Shown piece by piece: positions 8,710 through 18,287 of a stretch of DNA of 46,293 nucleotides. The notes under the pieces were generated by a model. It saw only the letters and a program-made list of their open reading frames with translations. It was not told the origin of the DNA and ran no database searches. Both the position numbers and the translations under genes were made by a program. Every line of letters begins with the position of its first letter. Position 1 is the stretch's first letter. The DNA is from JAVBKB01 sp031554275 (GTDB lineage: Bacteria > Bacillota > Bacilli > JARBTR01): assembly GCA_031554275.1 (NCBI GenBank), contig JAVBKB010000120.1, positions 1 to 46,293 of the forward strand. Reading direction: 5' to 3'.

Positions 8710-8892
8710 TAGGCTAATAGAATTGCTAAAGCGATATCATTTTGAGTCCGGACGGGAAATTCAATCCTGAATTCAGTCGGAAAAGGTGAATGATTTTTCG
8801 GGAATTTTACCATAGCAAGGTGGGAGATTCATTATTTGATTCGCACTGAAATTCGCACTGAACAATGACTAAATAGTAGATGGAGAATTCAA
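8710..8892 (+). other. leuD-leuB intergenic region with hairpin and 12-bp tandem repeat
   Basis: At 183 bp this is among the longest gaps in the operon. GACGGGAAATTCA..TGAATTCAGTC (about 8754-8782) can fold as a hairpin without a T-run. ATTCGCACTGAA occurs twice in tandem at 8839-8862. I see no promoter consensus. It may be an RNA processing site between leuCD and leuB, but that is a guess. Confidence 0.35.
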
Positions 8893-9972
8893 ATGAAGTA
8901 TAACCTCACAGTCATCCCAGGGGATGGCATTGGTCCTGAAGTGATTAAGGAAGGTATCAAAGTTCTAAACAAAATTGGAGAAAAGTATGGTCATGTATTC
9001 AACTTTACCGAGGTCGATGCTGGTGGTATCGCCATTGACAAATATGGTGAGCCTTTACCGCAGCATGCAGTTGATGCTTGTAAAAATAGTGATAGCGTTC
9101 TGCTGGGTGCGGTTGGCGGTTGGAAATGGGATACACTTCCGGGTGATCAACGACCTGAAAGAGCATTGCTTGGTCTAAGAAGTGCGCTAGGACTTTATGC
9201 CAATTTACGACCTGCAACTTTGCATGAAGCGCTTAAAGAGGCATGTCCTTTGCGATCAGATATTGCAGCTAAAGGCATCGACCTGTTAGTTGTTCGAGAG
9301 CTTACAGGGGGCATGTACTTTGGCGATCGTGGTCGGAAGCAAACTGACATGGGTGAAGCTGCTTGGGATACCGAACAGTACGCCTATGAAGAAGTAAGAC
9401 GGATTGCGGAGGTTGCCTTTGAAACAGCTATGCAAAGAGGTAAGCATCTAACAAATGTTGACAAGGCAAATGTTTTGGAATCTTCTCGTTTGTGGCGGTC
9501 AGTGATTCTCGAGGTGGCAAACAAGTATCCAGAAGTTACCGTTGATCATTTGTATATCGATAATGCTACCATGCAGCTAATCAAAGATCCTAGCTTCTTT
9601 GACGTAATCGTCACCACCAATATGTTTGGTGATATTCTATCAGATGAAGCAAGCCAGGTTACTGGTTCAATAGGGATGCTGCCTTCAGCTAGTCTTGGTC
9701 AGTCTTCCTTAGGGATGTACGAACCAATTCATGGATCAGCACCAGACATTGCAGGCAAGGATATTGCTAATCCGATTGCCACCATTCTTTCGACTGCCAT
9801 GATGCTGAAATATTCATTTAAATTGGCTTCTGAAGCAGCATGTATCGAACAAGCAGTCATGAATGTACTATCAAAGGGATATCGGACGGCTGACATTATG
9901 TCGCCAGGAATGATTCAAGTAGGTACTTTAGAAATGGGCAAGCTAATTATAGATCAAATAGAAAGAGGGTAG
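8893..9972 (+). CDS. leuB: 3-isopropylmalate dehydrogenase
   Basis: A 359-residue beta-decarboxylating dehydrogenase. It has the start IPGDGIGPEV, substrate residues LGLRSALGLYANLRP, the metal-binding stretch NMFGDILSDEASQVTGSIG and the NAD-binding EPIHGSAPDIAGK. It oxidises 3-isopropylmalate to 2-oxoisocaproate precursors; beside cimA it would also act on erythro-3-methylmalate, yielding 2-oxobutyrate. The ATG follows TGGAG, and the stop lies five bases before ilvE. Confidence 0.96.
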   Translation: MKYNLTVIPGDGIGPEVIKEGIKVLNKIGEKYGHVFNFTEVDAGGIAIDKYGEPLPQHAVDACKNSDSVLLGAVGGWKWDTLPGDQRPERALLGLRSALGLYANLRPATLHEALKEACPLRSDIAAKGIDLLVVRELTGGMYFGDRGRKQTDMGEAAWDTEQYAYEEVRRIAEVAFETAMQRGKHLTNVDKANVLESSRLWRSVILEVANKYPEVTVDHLYIDNATMQLIKDPSFFDVIVTTNMFGDILSDEASQVTGSIGMLPSASLGQSSLGMYEPIHGSAPDIAGKDIANPIATILSTAMMLKYSFKLASEAACIEQAVMNVLSKGYRTADIMSPGMIQVGTLEMGKLIIDQIERG

Positions 9973-9977
9973 ACTCG

Positions 9978-11063
9978 ATGGAAATTAAAAAAAATCTCAC
10001 ATCAACCCCTAAAACAAAACCAGACGAAAGCAAGCTAGGATTTGGGAAGCTTTTCACTGATCATATGTTCCTGATGGACTACTCAGTAGAAAGCGGTTGG
10101 CATGATGCACGCATTGTACCTTATGCACCAATTGCGTTAGATCCTGCTGCTATGGTGCTCCACTATGGGCAAAGTGTGTTTGAAGGTATGAAAGCATATC
10201 GCACTGAAAATGACGAGGTTCTACTGTTTCGCCCCGAGAAAAATTTCGAGCGAATGAATGTTTCAAGTGATCGAGTTTGCATCCCACAGATTGATGAAGA
10301 ATTTGCACTACAATGTCTGATGGAGCTAATTGAAGTAGATGCGGATTGGATCCCGAAAGCAAAAGGAACTTCGCTCTATATTCGACCATACATTTTCGCT
10401 ACAGAAGCTGCTTTAGGTGTTCATGTATCGACAAACTATCATTTTGTCATCATCATGTCACCAGTAGGTGCTTATTATCCTGAAGGACTAAACCCTGTGA
10501 AAATCTCCATCGAAGAGCATTATGTAAGAGCGGTTCGTGGTGGTAGCGGCTATGTCAAAGCGTCTGCCAATTATGCAATCGCCCTCAAGGGTCAAGAAAA
10601 AGCCAAGGAGATTGGTTACTCACAAGTGCTATGGCTTGATGGTGTTGAGCGGAAATATATTGAGGAAGTTGGCGCAATGAATGTCTTCTTTGTCATTGGG
10701 GACAAGGTGATTACACCTTCTTTAGAGGGTAGCATCCTCCCTGGAATAACCAGAATGTCAGTAATCGAATTGCTGCAAAGCTGGGGACTTTCTGTCGAGG
10801 AAAGAAAAATCTCGGTAGAAGAATTGTATGCGGCATCCGAAAAGGGTGAACTCAAAGAGGCATTCGGGACTGGAACAGCAGCCGTTATCTCACCAATTGG
10901 TCAATTTAAGTGGAGTGACAAAATCATCTCCGTCAATAACAATGAAATTGGTCAGCTCTCACAACGATTATATGATGAACTAACAGGTATTCAAAATGGT
11001 CGAGTTGCGGATAAGTTTAACTGGACGAAAAGAGTCTTACCCGAAGCATCAAATGTCAACTAA
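9978..11063 (+). CDS. ilvE: Branched-chain amino acid aminotransferase
   Basis: A 361-residue class IV PLP aminotransferase of the longer BCAT type. Motifs include LHYGQSVFEGMKAYR, the PLP lysine region GGSGYVKASANYA, IEEVGAMNVFFV and the phosphate-binding GTGTAAVISP. It carries out the last step of leucine, isoleucine and valine synthesis with glutamate as amino donor. AGAGGG precedes the ATG and overlaps the leuB stop, so the two are likely coupled. Confidence 0.95.
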   Translation: MEIKKNLTSTPKTKPDESKLGFGKLFTDHMFLMDYSVESGWHDARIVPYAPIALDPAAMVLHYGQSVFEGMKAYRTENDEVLLFRPEKNFERMNVSSDRVCIPQIDEEFALQCLMELIEVDADWIPKAKGTSLYIRPYIFATEAALGVHVSTNYHFVIIMSPVGAYYPEGLNPVKISIEEHYVRAVRGGSGYVKASANYAIALKGQEKAKEIGYSQVLWLDGVERKYIEEVGAMNVFFVIGDKVITPSLEGSILPGITRMSVIELLQSWGLSVEERKISVEELYAASEKGELKEAFGTGTAAVISPIGQFKWSDKIISVNNNEIGQLSQRLYDELTGIQNGRVADKFNWTKRVLPEASNVN

Positions 11064-11181
11064 GATGTAGCAGAAATAAGCAACCCCTTTCATGTTACCT
11101 ATTAAATAAGAGTCAAGAGTACCATTTCAATGAATACCTGTTTTCCCAAGTCAAAATACATCAAAAACAGAGGTGGAAAGT

Positions 11182-12858
11182 ATGATCAGTGATCGTGTAA
11201 AAAAAGGATTTGAAAGAGCGCCTCATCGTTCTCTTTTTAAAGCAATGGGATATACCAATGAAGAAATAAGCAAGCCACTAATTGGTATCGTCAACTCACA
11301 TAATGAGATTATTCCTGGGCATATTCACCTAAATACAATCGCTGAAGCTGTGAAAAAGGGTGTCTTGGCTGCTGGTGGAACGCCAATGGAGTTTCCAGCA
11401 ATCGGCATCTGTGATGGAATTGCCATGGGACATATCGGCATGCGTTATTCATTAGCGACGCGAGAACTTATTGCGGACTCCACTGAGGCAGTAGTCATCA
11501 CGCACGGTTTTGATGGACTCGTCTTCATTCCGAATTGCGATAAAGTTGTTCCAGGCATGTTGATGGCAGCCGCACGGTTGAATATTCCCAGTATTTTCAT
11601 TAGTGGTGGACCTATGTTGGCGGGAACATCCTCGGCAAGCTGTGAAAGCATTGGCTTGTCTAATATCTTTGAAGCAGTAGGCGCACTTGGTGCTGGTACA
11701 ATTACCGAAGCGGAGCTTGATGCATATGAAGATGCGACTTGCCCAACCTGTGGCTCTTGCTCAGGAATGTATACTGCTAACAGTATGAACTGCCTGACAG
11801 AGGCACTCGGAATGGCGCTTCCTGGTAACGGAACCATTCCAGCAGTTATGGCCGAAAGAATCCGATTGGCAAAGGAAACTGGTGCCCAGATTATGCACTT
11901 AGTTTCAGAAGACATCAAAGCGCGAGACATCATGACTATGGAAGCATTCATCAATGCGCTAACTGTAGACATGGCACTTGGTTGTAGTACAAACAGTATC
12001 TTACACCTACCAGCAATCTCGCACGATGCGGGCATCAAACTAAATTTAGAAATCGCTAACGAAGTCAGTGGCAGAACGCCAAATCTATGTAAATTGGCAC
12101 CAGCTGGTTTTCATCATGTTGAGGATTTATACTACGCTGGCGGTGTACAGGCAGTCATGAAAGAGTTGTCCGAAAAAAATCTAATTAATCTTGAAAACCC
12201 AACAGTCACTGGGAAAACACTGGGAGATAATATTGCAAAGGCAGCCAACCGAAATCCTGAAGTAATTCGTAAAATTTCAAATGCATACAGTGAAACAGGT
12301 GGGATTGCTGTATTAAAGGGAAATTTAGCTCCCGATGGTTGTGTGGTGAAGCGAGCTGCTGTAGCACCAGAAATGTTACAAACTAGATGTCGCGCTAAGG
12401 TATATGATCATGAAGACCAAGCAATTAAGGCAATCTTTGCTAAGGAGATTGAGAAAGGCGATGTAATTGTGATCCGCTACGAGGGACCAAAAGGTGGTCC
12501 TGGAATGCCGGAAATGCTTTCACCAACTTCTGCCCTAGCAGGGATGGGACTGGATAAGGATGTTGCGCTGATTACAGATGGTCGTTTTTCAGGTGCATCA
12601 AGAGGAGCAAGTATTGGGCATGTATCGCCTGAGGCAGCTGCAGGTGGACCAATTGCTATTGTTCAAAATGGAGATTTCATTTCAATCGATATTATCAATG
12701 GGTTAATAGAATTAGAGGTTTCAGAGGAAGAGATTACTCAACGATTCACCAGTTGGGAAAAGCCTGAGCCACTTGTAAAAACCGGTTATCTTGCACGCTA
12801 TGCAAAACTTGTATCTAGCGCATCTTCGGGAGCAATTCTAGGTGGTGAAGAAGAGTGA
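11182..12858 (+). CDS. ilvD: Dihydroxy-acid dehydratase
   Basis: A 558-residue IlvD/Edd-family Fe-S enzyme with conserved FIPNCDKVVPGMLMA, the Fe-S cysteine region ATCPTCGSCSGMYTANS, and the C-terminal YEGPKGGPGMPEM and DGRFSGASRG motifs. It dehydrates the dihydroxy acids to 2-oxo acids in valine and isoleucine synthesis. The ATG at 11182 follows GAGGTGG; an upstream GTG at 11173 lies inside the ribosome binding site. Its stop overlaps the ilvB start by four bases. Confidence 0.97.
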   Translation: MISDRVKKGFERAPHRSLFKAMGYTNEEISKPLIGIVNSHNEIIPGHIHLNTIAEAVKKGVLAAGGTPMEFPAIGICDGIAMGHIGMRYSLATRELIADSTEAVVITHGFDGLVFIPNCDKVVPGMLMAAARLNIPSIFISGGPMLAGTSSASCESIGLSNIFEAVGALGAGTITEAELDAYEDATCPTCGSCSGMYTANSMNCLTEALGMALPGNGTIPAVMAERIRLAKETGAQIMHLVSEDIKARDIMTMEAFINALTVDMALGCSTNSILHLPAISHDAGIKLNLEIANEVSGRTPNLCKLAPAGFHHVEDLYYAGGVQAVMKELSEKNLINLENPTVTGKTLGDNIAKAANRNPEVIRKISNAYSETGGIAVLKGNLAPDGCVVKRAAVAPEMLQTRCRAKVYDHEDQAIKAIFAKEIEKGDVIVIRYEGPKGGPGMPEMLSPTSALAGMGLDKDVALITDGRFSGASRGASIGHVSPEAAAGGPIAIVQNGDFISIDIINGLIELEVSEEEITQRFTSWEKPEPLVKTGYLARYAKLVSSASSGAILGGEEE

Positions 12859-14519
12859 ATTTAAATGGTGCAGAAATCTTAGTTCGAAGTTTGATTGATC
12901 AGAACGTGGATACAATCTTTGGTTACCCTGGTGGCTCTGTTTTGTTTATTTATGATGCGCTATATAAGTATCAAGATGAAATTACACATTATTTGACTTC
13001 ACATGAGCAAGGAGCTTCACATGCTGCTGATGGTTATGCGCGAGCAACTGGAAAAGTTGGAGTCTGTTTAGCGACAAGCGGTCCTGGTGCCACAAATCTT
13101 GTGACAGGGATCGCAACTGCTTATATGGATTCCATCCCAATGGTTGCGATAACGGGCAACGTAGCAACTTCCCTACTCGGTAAAGATAGTTTTCAAGAAG
13201 TAGACATCTATGGGGTAACAATGCCTATTACCAAACATAATTTCATTGTTAAAGATATTAAAGATTTAGCATCCACAGTGCAAAAAGCATTTCATATTGC
13301 CAAAGACGGTAGACCTGGTCCAGTTCTCATCGATATTACAAAGGATGTTACTTCAAATCATTTTGAGTATTCACCGCTAGCTCCATTGCCATTAGAAAAA
13401 CATACCGACAAAATCGACACAGAAAGTATTGCACTTGCGATTGAAATGATTAATGAAAGTAAAAAACCTATTATCTATGGTGGCGGCGGAATCATTGCTG
13501 CCGATGCAATGGGTGAATTAGAAAAGTTTGTGGAAAAAATTGATGCGCCAATCAGTTTAAGTACGATGGGACTTGGCGGCTTTCCGGCATCACATTCCCA
13601 TTTTACAGGGATGATTGGCATGCACGGCACAAAAGCTTCTAATCTTGCTGTTACTGAGTCTGATTTATTAATCGCTGTCGGGGCTCGCTTTTCTGATCGC
13701 GTTGTCAGCAATATAAACCGCTTTGCTCCAAAGGCAAAAATCATTCATATTGATATTGATCCTGCCGAAATAAATAAGAATGTGATGACAGCCGTATCGA
13801 TTACTGGAGATTTAAATGAAGTATTGACAAAACTGAATCAAAAGATGACACAGCTTTCTCACCCTGAATGGATGAATCGTATTCATGAGATGAAGCAGAA
13901 ATACAAAACGCAATACAAAAGTGATGGTAAATTACATCCACGCTTTATTTTTGACAAGCTTAAAGAGCACTTGCAACCAGACTCCATCATAGCTACAGAT
14001 GTAGGGCAGCATCAAATGTGGGCTTGCCAACAACTTTCCTATGAAAACCCAAGAACGCTAGTTACTTCAGGCGGCTTAGGAACAATGGGTTTTGGTCTCG
14101 GGGCAGCAATTGGGGCACAAATCGGGCAACCTGATAAACGTGTCGTCTGTATCACTGGAGATGGCTGTTTTCGAATGAATAATATTGAACTAGCTACCGC
14201 AGTTGAATATGACGTTCCTGTTATTGTCATTATTTTCAATAATCATGTTTTGGGAATGGTTCGGCAATGGCAGAAGCTGTTCTATGGTGCTCGCTACTCT
14301 CACACCAATTTACCTAAGGCAACTGATTTCATTAAACTCACCGAAGCCTATGGTGCCACTGCTTATAATGTCAATACCGAAGCCGAACTAGAATCAGCTC
14401 TTAATGAAGCCTTCTCAATGAGAAGACCAACAGTGATTAATTGTGAAATTGATCGTGATGAGAAAGTGTTCCCAATGGTTCCTCCAGGAGCTGGGATCGA
14501 TGAGCTTGTAATGGAGTAA
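12855..14519 (+). CDS. ilvB: Acetolactate synthase large (catalytic) subunit
   Basis: A 554-residue ThDP enzyme with the N-terminal FGYPGGSVLFIYDAL and HEQGASHAADGYARATG (catalytic Glu), a central FAD-binding domain and the C-terminal ThDP motif GDGCFRMNNIELATA..NN. It condenses pyruvate with pyruvate or 2-oxobutyrate. It starts with GTG within the ilvD stop (GTGA overlap), implying translational coupling. The regulatory subunit ilvN is the first gene of the same operon. The MVRQWQ motif argues for biosynthetic rather than catabolic ALS. Confidence 0.95.
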   Translation: MNLNGAEILVRSLIDQNVDTIFGYPGGSVLFIYDALYKYQDEITHYLTSHEQGASHAADGYARATGKVGVCLATSGPGATNLVTGIATAYMDSIPMVAITGNVATSLLGKDSFQEVDIYGVTMPITKHNFIVKDIKDLASTVQKAFHIAKDGRPGPVLIDITKDVTSNHFEYSPLAPLPLEKHTDKIDTESIALAIEMINESKKPIIYGGGGIIAADAMGELEKFVEKIDAPISLSTMGLGGFPASHSHFTGMIGMHGTKASNLAVTESDLLIAVGARFSDRVVSNINRFAPKAKIIHIDIDPAEINKNVMTAVSITGDLNEVLTKLNQKMTQLSHPEWMNRIHEMKQKYKTQYKSDGKLHPRFIFDKLKEHLQPDSIIATDVGQHQMWACQQLSYENPRTLVTSGGLGTMGFGLGAAIGAQIGQPDKRVVCITGDGCFRMNNIELATAVEYDVPVIVIIFNNHVLGMVRQWQKLFYGARYSHTNLPKATDFIKLTEAYGATAYNVNTEAELESALNEAFSMRRPTVINCEIDRDEKVFPMVPPGAGIDELVME

Positions 14520-14550
14520 TTGCAAGAAAGCAATGCTTTGAATGCCGCAT

Positions 14551-14685
14551 GACTATTGCGGTCTGCTATTGCAGCCTGCGTTTGCGGTTGCGGTCTGCGG
14601 TTGCGGTCTGCGGTTGCGGGTTGCGGTTGCGGTCTGCGGTTGCGGTCTGCGGTTGCGGTCTGCGGTCTGCTATTGCCGTTTGCTG
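14551..14685 (+). repeat. GC-rich minisatellite (TTGCGG/TCTGCGG) between ilvB and leuA
   Basis: From 14582 to 14670 the sequence is an unbroken series of TTGCGG and TCTGCGG subunits, mainly alternating as a 13-nt unit (about 13 subunits), with decayed versions on both sides. It is far richer in G+C than the surrounding DNA. An ORF across it translates to a low-complexity CGCG-type peptide and is not credible. The transcript would contain regularly spaced GG doublets that might form a two-tier G-quadruplex. leuA starts about 130 bp later with its own AGAGGGA site. Confidence 0.9.
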
Positions 14686-14818
14686 TTAATATTTCTTTGG
14701 CAGTTTCACTGAAATCGCCATTTTTAGATGCACTTATTGAAATTATTCGATACCAAAGACTAGATTATTATTGTGACCAAAATTGTGAGTTGCAAATTAT
14801 TTTATAGAGGGAATGAGT

Positions 14819-16516
14819 ATGATGAAATTCAGCAAATACAGTCCATATCCAACAGTGGACATCCCGTTACGCCAATGGCCAAATCGCCAGATTACAAAGG
14901 CACCAATTTGGTGCAGCGTTGACTTGCGTGATGGAAATCAAGCATTAGAAACACCAATGACTTTGGAGCAAAAACTAGATTTTTTTAAATATTTAGTAAA
15001 AATAGGATTTAAGGAAATTGAAATCGGCTTTCCTGCTGCTTCTGATACAGAGTTTCAGTTTGCTAGGAGACTAATTGAAGACAACCTTATTCCCGATGAT
15101 GTCGTTGTTCAAGTACTGACACAGGCTCGCGAGCATATCATTCGCAGAACATTTGAGGCACTTGCTGGTGTGAAGAAAGCAGTCGTTCATTTCTACAATT
15201 CGACCTCTACATTGCAGCGAGATGTTGTCTTTAAAATGTCAAAAGCAGAGATCATGGAGGTTGCTGTTTCTGGAGCAAAACTGGTCAATGAGCTTGCCAA
15301 TCAGTATGGTCGAGACCACTTTATTTTTCAATATTCTCCTGAAAGTTTTACAGGAACGGAGTTGGATTATGCGGTTGAGGTATCAAATGCAGTCATTGAT
15401 GTCTTCCAACCAACAAGTGAGCAGAAATTGATTCTGAACCTGCCAGCAACTGTAGAAATGTCTACACCGAACATTTATGCTGATCAAATTGAATATATGT
15501 GTACGCATATTAATAATCGAGAGAATGTAATTATTAGTATTCACACTCACAATGATCGTGGCACTGCTGTTGCTGCAAGTGAACTTGGAATGCTTGCAGG
15601 CGCAGACCGCGTTGAAGGAACGCTTTTTGGAAATGGTGAGCGAACAGGTAATGCCGATATCGTTGCCCTTGCATTGAATCTGTTTTCTCAAGGAATTGAT
15701 CCTAAGCTTGATTTTTCTGATATCGATCAAGCCATTGCAATTTATGAAAATACAACTAATCTTCCTGTCCATCAGCGACATCCATATGCTGGGACACTTG
15801 TTTTCACTGCGTTCTCGGGATCTCATCAAGATGCAATCAATAAAGGTATGAGTCGAATGACTGCTGACACCGAGAAATGGGCAGTCCCATACTTACCAAT
15901 TGATCCTAAAGATTTAGGTCGAAGCTATGATCCGATTATTCGAATCAATAGCCAATCGGGTAAAGGCGGCGTAGCGTATATCTTACAGCAACATTATGAA
16001 ATCCAACTACCTAAGAAGATGCAAATGGATTTCGGACCTATCGTAACTGCGGTTTCAGACAGTGGAAGCAAGGAGCTTTTGAAGGAAGAAATCTATCACC
16101 TTTTTACAAATGAGTATGTGAATATAAGTGTCCCTTTTGAACTGATTGATTATACTGAAAAAGTGACCACTGCGGACACAACTATTGCTGCAACAATTAA
16201 ATATGTCGATCAAGAAAAAGTTCTAAATGGGGCAGGTAATGGTCTAGTTGATGCTTTCTGCAAAACATTGACTAGCGAGTATGCGATTCAGTTCGAAATA
16301 AAGAATTACAGCCAGCATTCATTGGAAAACGGATCAGAGTCGAGAGCAATTACCTACATTGAAATCGGTTTCAATGGAAAATCATACTTTGGTGCCGGTA
16401 TTGATAGTAGTATTAGTAAATCCTCATTACTTGGGGTTTTAAGTGCCGTTAATCGCATGGTTAATGCGAACTCTGATATTATTTCAGTTGAAAGCAAAGA
16501 GCCAGCATTGGTCTGA
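14819..16516 (+). CDS. leuA: 2-isopropylmalate synthase, long (yeast/actinobacterial) type
   Basis: A 565-residue IPMS. It starts with the subfamily-specific KFSKYSPYPTVDIPLRQWPN and has the DRE-TIM barrel motifs SVDLRDGNQAL, EIGFPAASDTEF, SIHTHNDRGTAVAASELG and GTLFGNGERTGNADI, then a C-terminal allosteric leucine-binding domain. It commits 2-oxoisovalerate to leucine. This class differs from the ~515-residue LeuA of Bacillus and from cimA upstream. I chose the ATG at 14819, seven bases after AGAGGGA; ATGs at 14813 and 14822 are alternatives. Last gene of the operon. Confidence 0.94.
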   Translation: MMKFSKYSPYPTVDIPLRQWPNRQITKAPIWCSVDLRDGNQALETPMTLEQKLDFFKYLVKIGFKEIEIGFPAASDTEFQFARRLIEDNLIPDDVVVQVLTQAREHIIRRTFEALAGVKKAVVHFYNSTSTLQRDVVFKMSKAEIMEVAVSGAKLVNELANQYGRDHFIFQYSPESFTGTELDYAVEVSNAVIDVFQPTSEQKLILNLPATVEMSTPNIYADQIEYMCTHINNRENVIISIHTHNDRGTAVAASELGMLAGADRVEGTLFGNGERTGNADIVALALNLFSQGIDPKLDFSDIDQAIAIYENTTNLPVHQRHPYAGTLVFTAFSGSHQDAINKGMSRMTADTEKWAVPYLPIDPKDLGRSYDPIIRINSQSGKGGVAYILQQHYEIQLPKKMQMDFGPIVTAVSDSGSKELLKEEIYHLFTNEYVNISVPFELIDYTEKVTTADTTIAATIKYVDQEKVLNGAGNGLVDAFCKTLTSEYAIQFEIKNYSQHSLENGSESRAITYIEIGFNGKSYFGAGIDSSISKSSLLGVLSAVNRMVNANSDIISVESKEPALV

Positions 16517-16531
16517 GATAACTACCAAACT

Positions 16532-16598
16532 AAAAAGCTTCTAATTCAAACGTTTTCAACTATGAAAACAACTTGAATTTAGAAGCTTTTTCTCGGGT
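16532..16598. terminator. Long bidirectional terminator between leuA and the ABC transporter
   Basis: AAAAAGCTTCTAA-TTCAA pairs with TTGAATTTAGAAGCTTTTT, enclosing an inner stem GTTTTCA..TGAAAAC. A-rich on the left and T-rich on the right, it can stop leuA transcription and that of the opposing ABC genes. Confidence 0.88.
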
Positions 16599-16704
16599 TT
16601 TGCACTAGCACTTATCATTTGTAATTTGTAATGAACGGGACTAGATTCTGCAAATGTCCATTGTCAGCATGCTACTCACCATCCGCTCGCCATTTGAACT
16701 ATTT

Positions 16705-17448
16705 CTAATGCGTCAGCTTATTCAAGAATTGCTGCAATCTCGCTTGAGTTGATTGATGGAATATGTGTTCAGCGCTGCCTTGGTCAAGTATCTCGCCCTG
16801 ATCAAAAAAGAGAATATGATCTGCCACTTCCTCTGCAAAGCGCATTTCATGTGTCACAATAATCATGGTCATTCCCGCTACCGCCAAATCCTTTATGACG
16901 GCGAGTACTTCCCCTACTAATTCGGGATCAAGCGCTGATGTCGGCTCATCGAACAGCAATACTTCGGGATTCAGCGCCATTGCTCTCGCTATTGCCACCC
17001 GTTGTTGTTGCCCGCCTGAAAGTTGATGAGGAAACATTTTCTCCTTATCTGAGAGTCCTACTTTCACTAGTAACTCCCTTGCAATCAGATGCGCTTCTGC
17101 TTTTGTTTGCTTTTTCACGGTTACCATACCTTCTGTCACATTATCTAATGCTGATAGGTGTGGAAATAAGTTGAATGATTGAAACACCATGCCTGTCTTT
17201 CTTCGAAAGCGAACAATTTCTTCTGCTGTCACTTTCTTTTGGCTTGAAAAATCAAGCCGATGATCTGCTAATGTGATAGTTCCCGAATCAGGCATCTCCA
17301 ATAGATTTAGACATCTTAACAAAGTCGTCTTTCCCGACCCTGAAGACCCAATAATAGCAGTTGTTTTTCCTTGTTCAAAGGTTACACTAATATTCTTCAA
17401 CGCTCTCTGCTTGTCAAATTTCTTCTCAACATTTGAAACAACTATCAT
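16705..17448 (-). CDS. Amino acid ABC transporter ATPase (cystine/polar amino acid type)
   Basis: A 247-residue ABC ATPase with Walker A GSSGSGKTT, Q-loop FQSFNLFPHLSALDN, signature LSGGQQQR, Walker B VLLFDEPTSALDPE and H-loop VTHEM. It belongs to the GlnQ/TcyC polar amino acid (PAAT) group. The ATG follows AGAGGA. It is last in an operon with the permease 88 bp upstream and the binding protein before that. Specificity cannot be read from the ATPase. Confidence 0.93.
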   Translation of the reverse strand: MIVVSNVEKKFDKQRALKNISVTFEQGKTTAIIGSSGSGKTTLLRCLNLLEMPDSGTITLADHRLDFSSQKKVTAEEIVRFRRKTGMVFQSFNLFPHLSALDNVTEGMVTVKKQTKAEAHLIARELLVKVGLSDKEKMFPHQLSGGQQQRVAIARAMALNPEVLLFDEPTSALDPELVGEVLAVIKDLAVAGMTMIIVTHEMRFAEEVADHILFFDQGEILDQGSAEHIFHQSTQARLQQFLNKLTH

Positions 17449-17536
17449 TGCTCATCCTCTTTCCGAAAATCTACCCACTGATTCTTTGCTTCATTTTTAG
17501 AAGTATTTTTATAAAAATTGATTGACTTTGCGGTAA

Positions 17537-18217
17537 TCACTTTGCTATATTTCGCGCCAGGCGTTTTTCTAGCATCCCCTGCAAAAATGTCAAGACAGTA
17601 CAGAACAATAGATATATGATTGCGACCTCAATGTATAACCATAAAGGTTCCAAAGTTGATGCGGCAATTTGTTGCCCCTTCTGAAACATTTCTGACACAG
17701 TGATTGATGCCGCTAAAGAAGTATCTTTCACTAGGCTAATAAATGAATTTCCTAATGGTGGTATGGTCACTCGAAATGATTGCGGCAGAATGATCCTTCT
17801 CATGGCTTGATTCTTGGTCATGCCAATCGAGAACGCTGCCTCCCATTGACCCTTGTTAATCGAGAGAATTGCCGCTCGAAATATTTCAGAGCTATACGCG
17901 CCGACATTCAAGGTGAACCCTATGATTGCCGCGACAAATGGATCTAAGATTATTCCCACACTGGGTAACCCAAAGAATAGAATGAACAGCTGCACCAATA
18001 GCGGAGTGCCGCGAAAGATCCAGACATAGAACTTAGCAAGCCAGGTAAGTGGTCGGAATGACGAAAGTCTTGCAAGTGCTACAAGTAGTGCAAGGCTTGT
18101 TCCTAGCGCAAAGCTTATTAAAGTAATCGGGATGGTGAATTCCAGCCCTGCTTTTAAAATAGGAAAGAACGAATCACTCAATATCGAAGTGACTCGCTCG
18201 AAACGTGTTTCAATCAT
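17537..18217 (-). CDS. Amino acid ABC transporter permease
   Basis: A 226-residue HisM-type permease with about five membrane segments and the EAA loop GKGQWEAAFSIGMTKNQAMRRIILPQ-like stretch (seen as GQWEAAFSIGMTKNQAMRR). YVWIFRGTPLLVQLFILFFG is a PAAT permease signature that closely resembles cystine permeases (TcyB). The ATG follows AAAGGA. Together with the binding protein and ATPase it forms a complete importer, presumably as a homodimer. Confidence 0.92.
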   Translation of the reverse strand: MIETRFERVTSILSDSFFPILKAGLEFTIPITLISFALGTSLALLVALARLSSFRPLTWLAKFYVWIFRGTPLLVQLFILFFGLPSVGIILDPFVAAIIGFTLNVGAYSSEIFRAAILSINKGQWEAAFSIGMTKNQAMRRIILPQSFRVTIPPLGNSFISLVKDTSLAASITVSEMFQKGQQIAASTLEPLWLYIEVAIIYLLFCTVLTFLQGMLEKRLARNIAK

Positions 18218-18236
18218 TGGTATCCTTTCAATGAAG

Positions 18237-18276
18237 GCAATGACTATTGATGATCGTGATTTTCCGAAGTCATTGC
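18237..18276 (-). other. Intercistronic hairpin after the binding-protein gene
   Basis: A perfect 9-bp inverted repeat GCAATGACT / AGTCATTGC with a 22-nt loop lies between the binding-protein stop and the permease start. No T-run follows. Such hairpins often stabilise the upstream message so that the binding protein is made in excess; that role is inferred. Confidence 0.45.
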
Positions 18277-18287
18277 TCGGCTATTTT

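Noticed and set aside
11445..12038. Long antisense ORF (197 codons) opposite ilvD
   Set aside because: It is a mirror of the strongly conserved ilvD coding frame, has no ribosome binding site and shows Ser/Ala/Pro-rich composition typical of antisense shadows.
14556..14807. 83-codon ORF across the ilvB-leuA repeat
   Set aside because: The translation is a Cys/Gly/Leu repeat imposed by the minisatellite, with no ribosome binding site.
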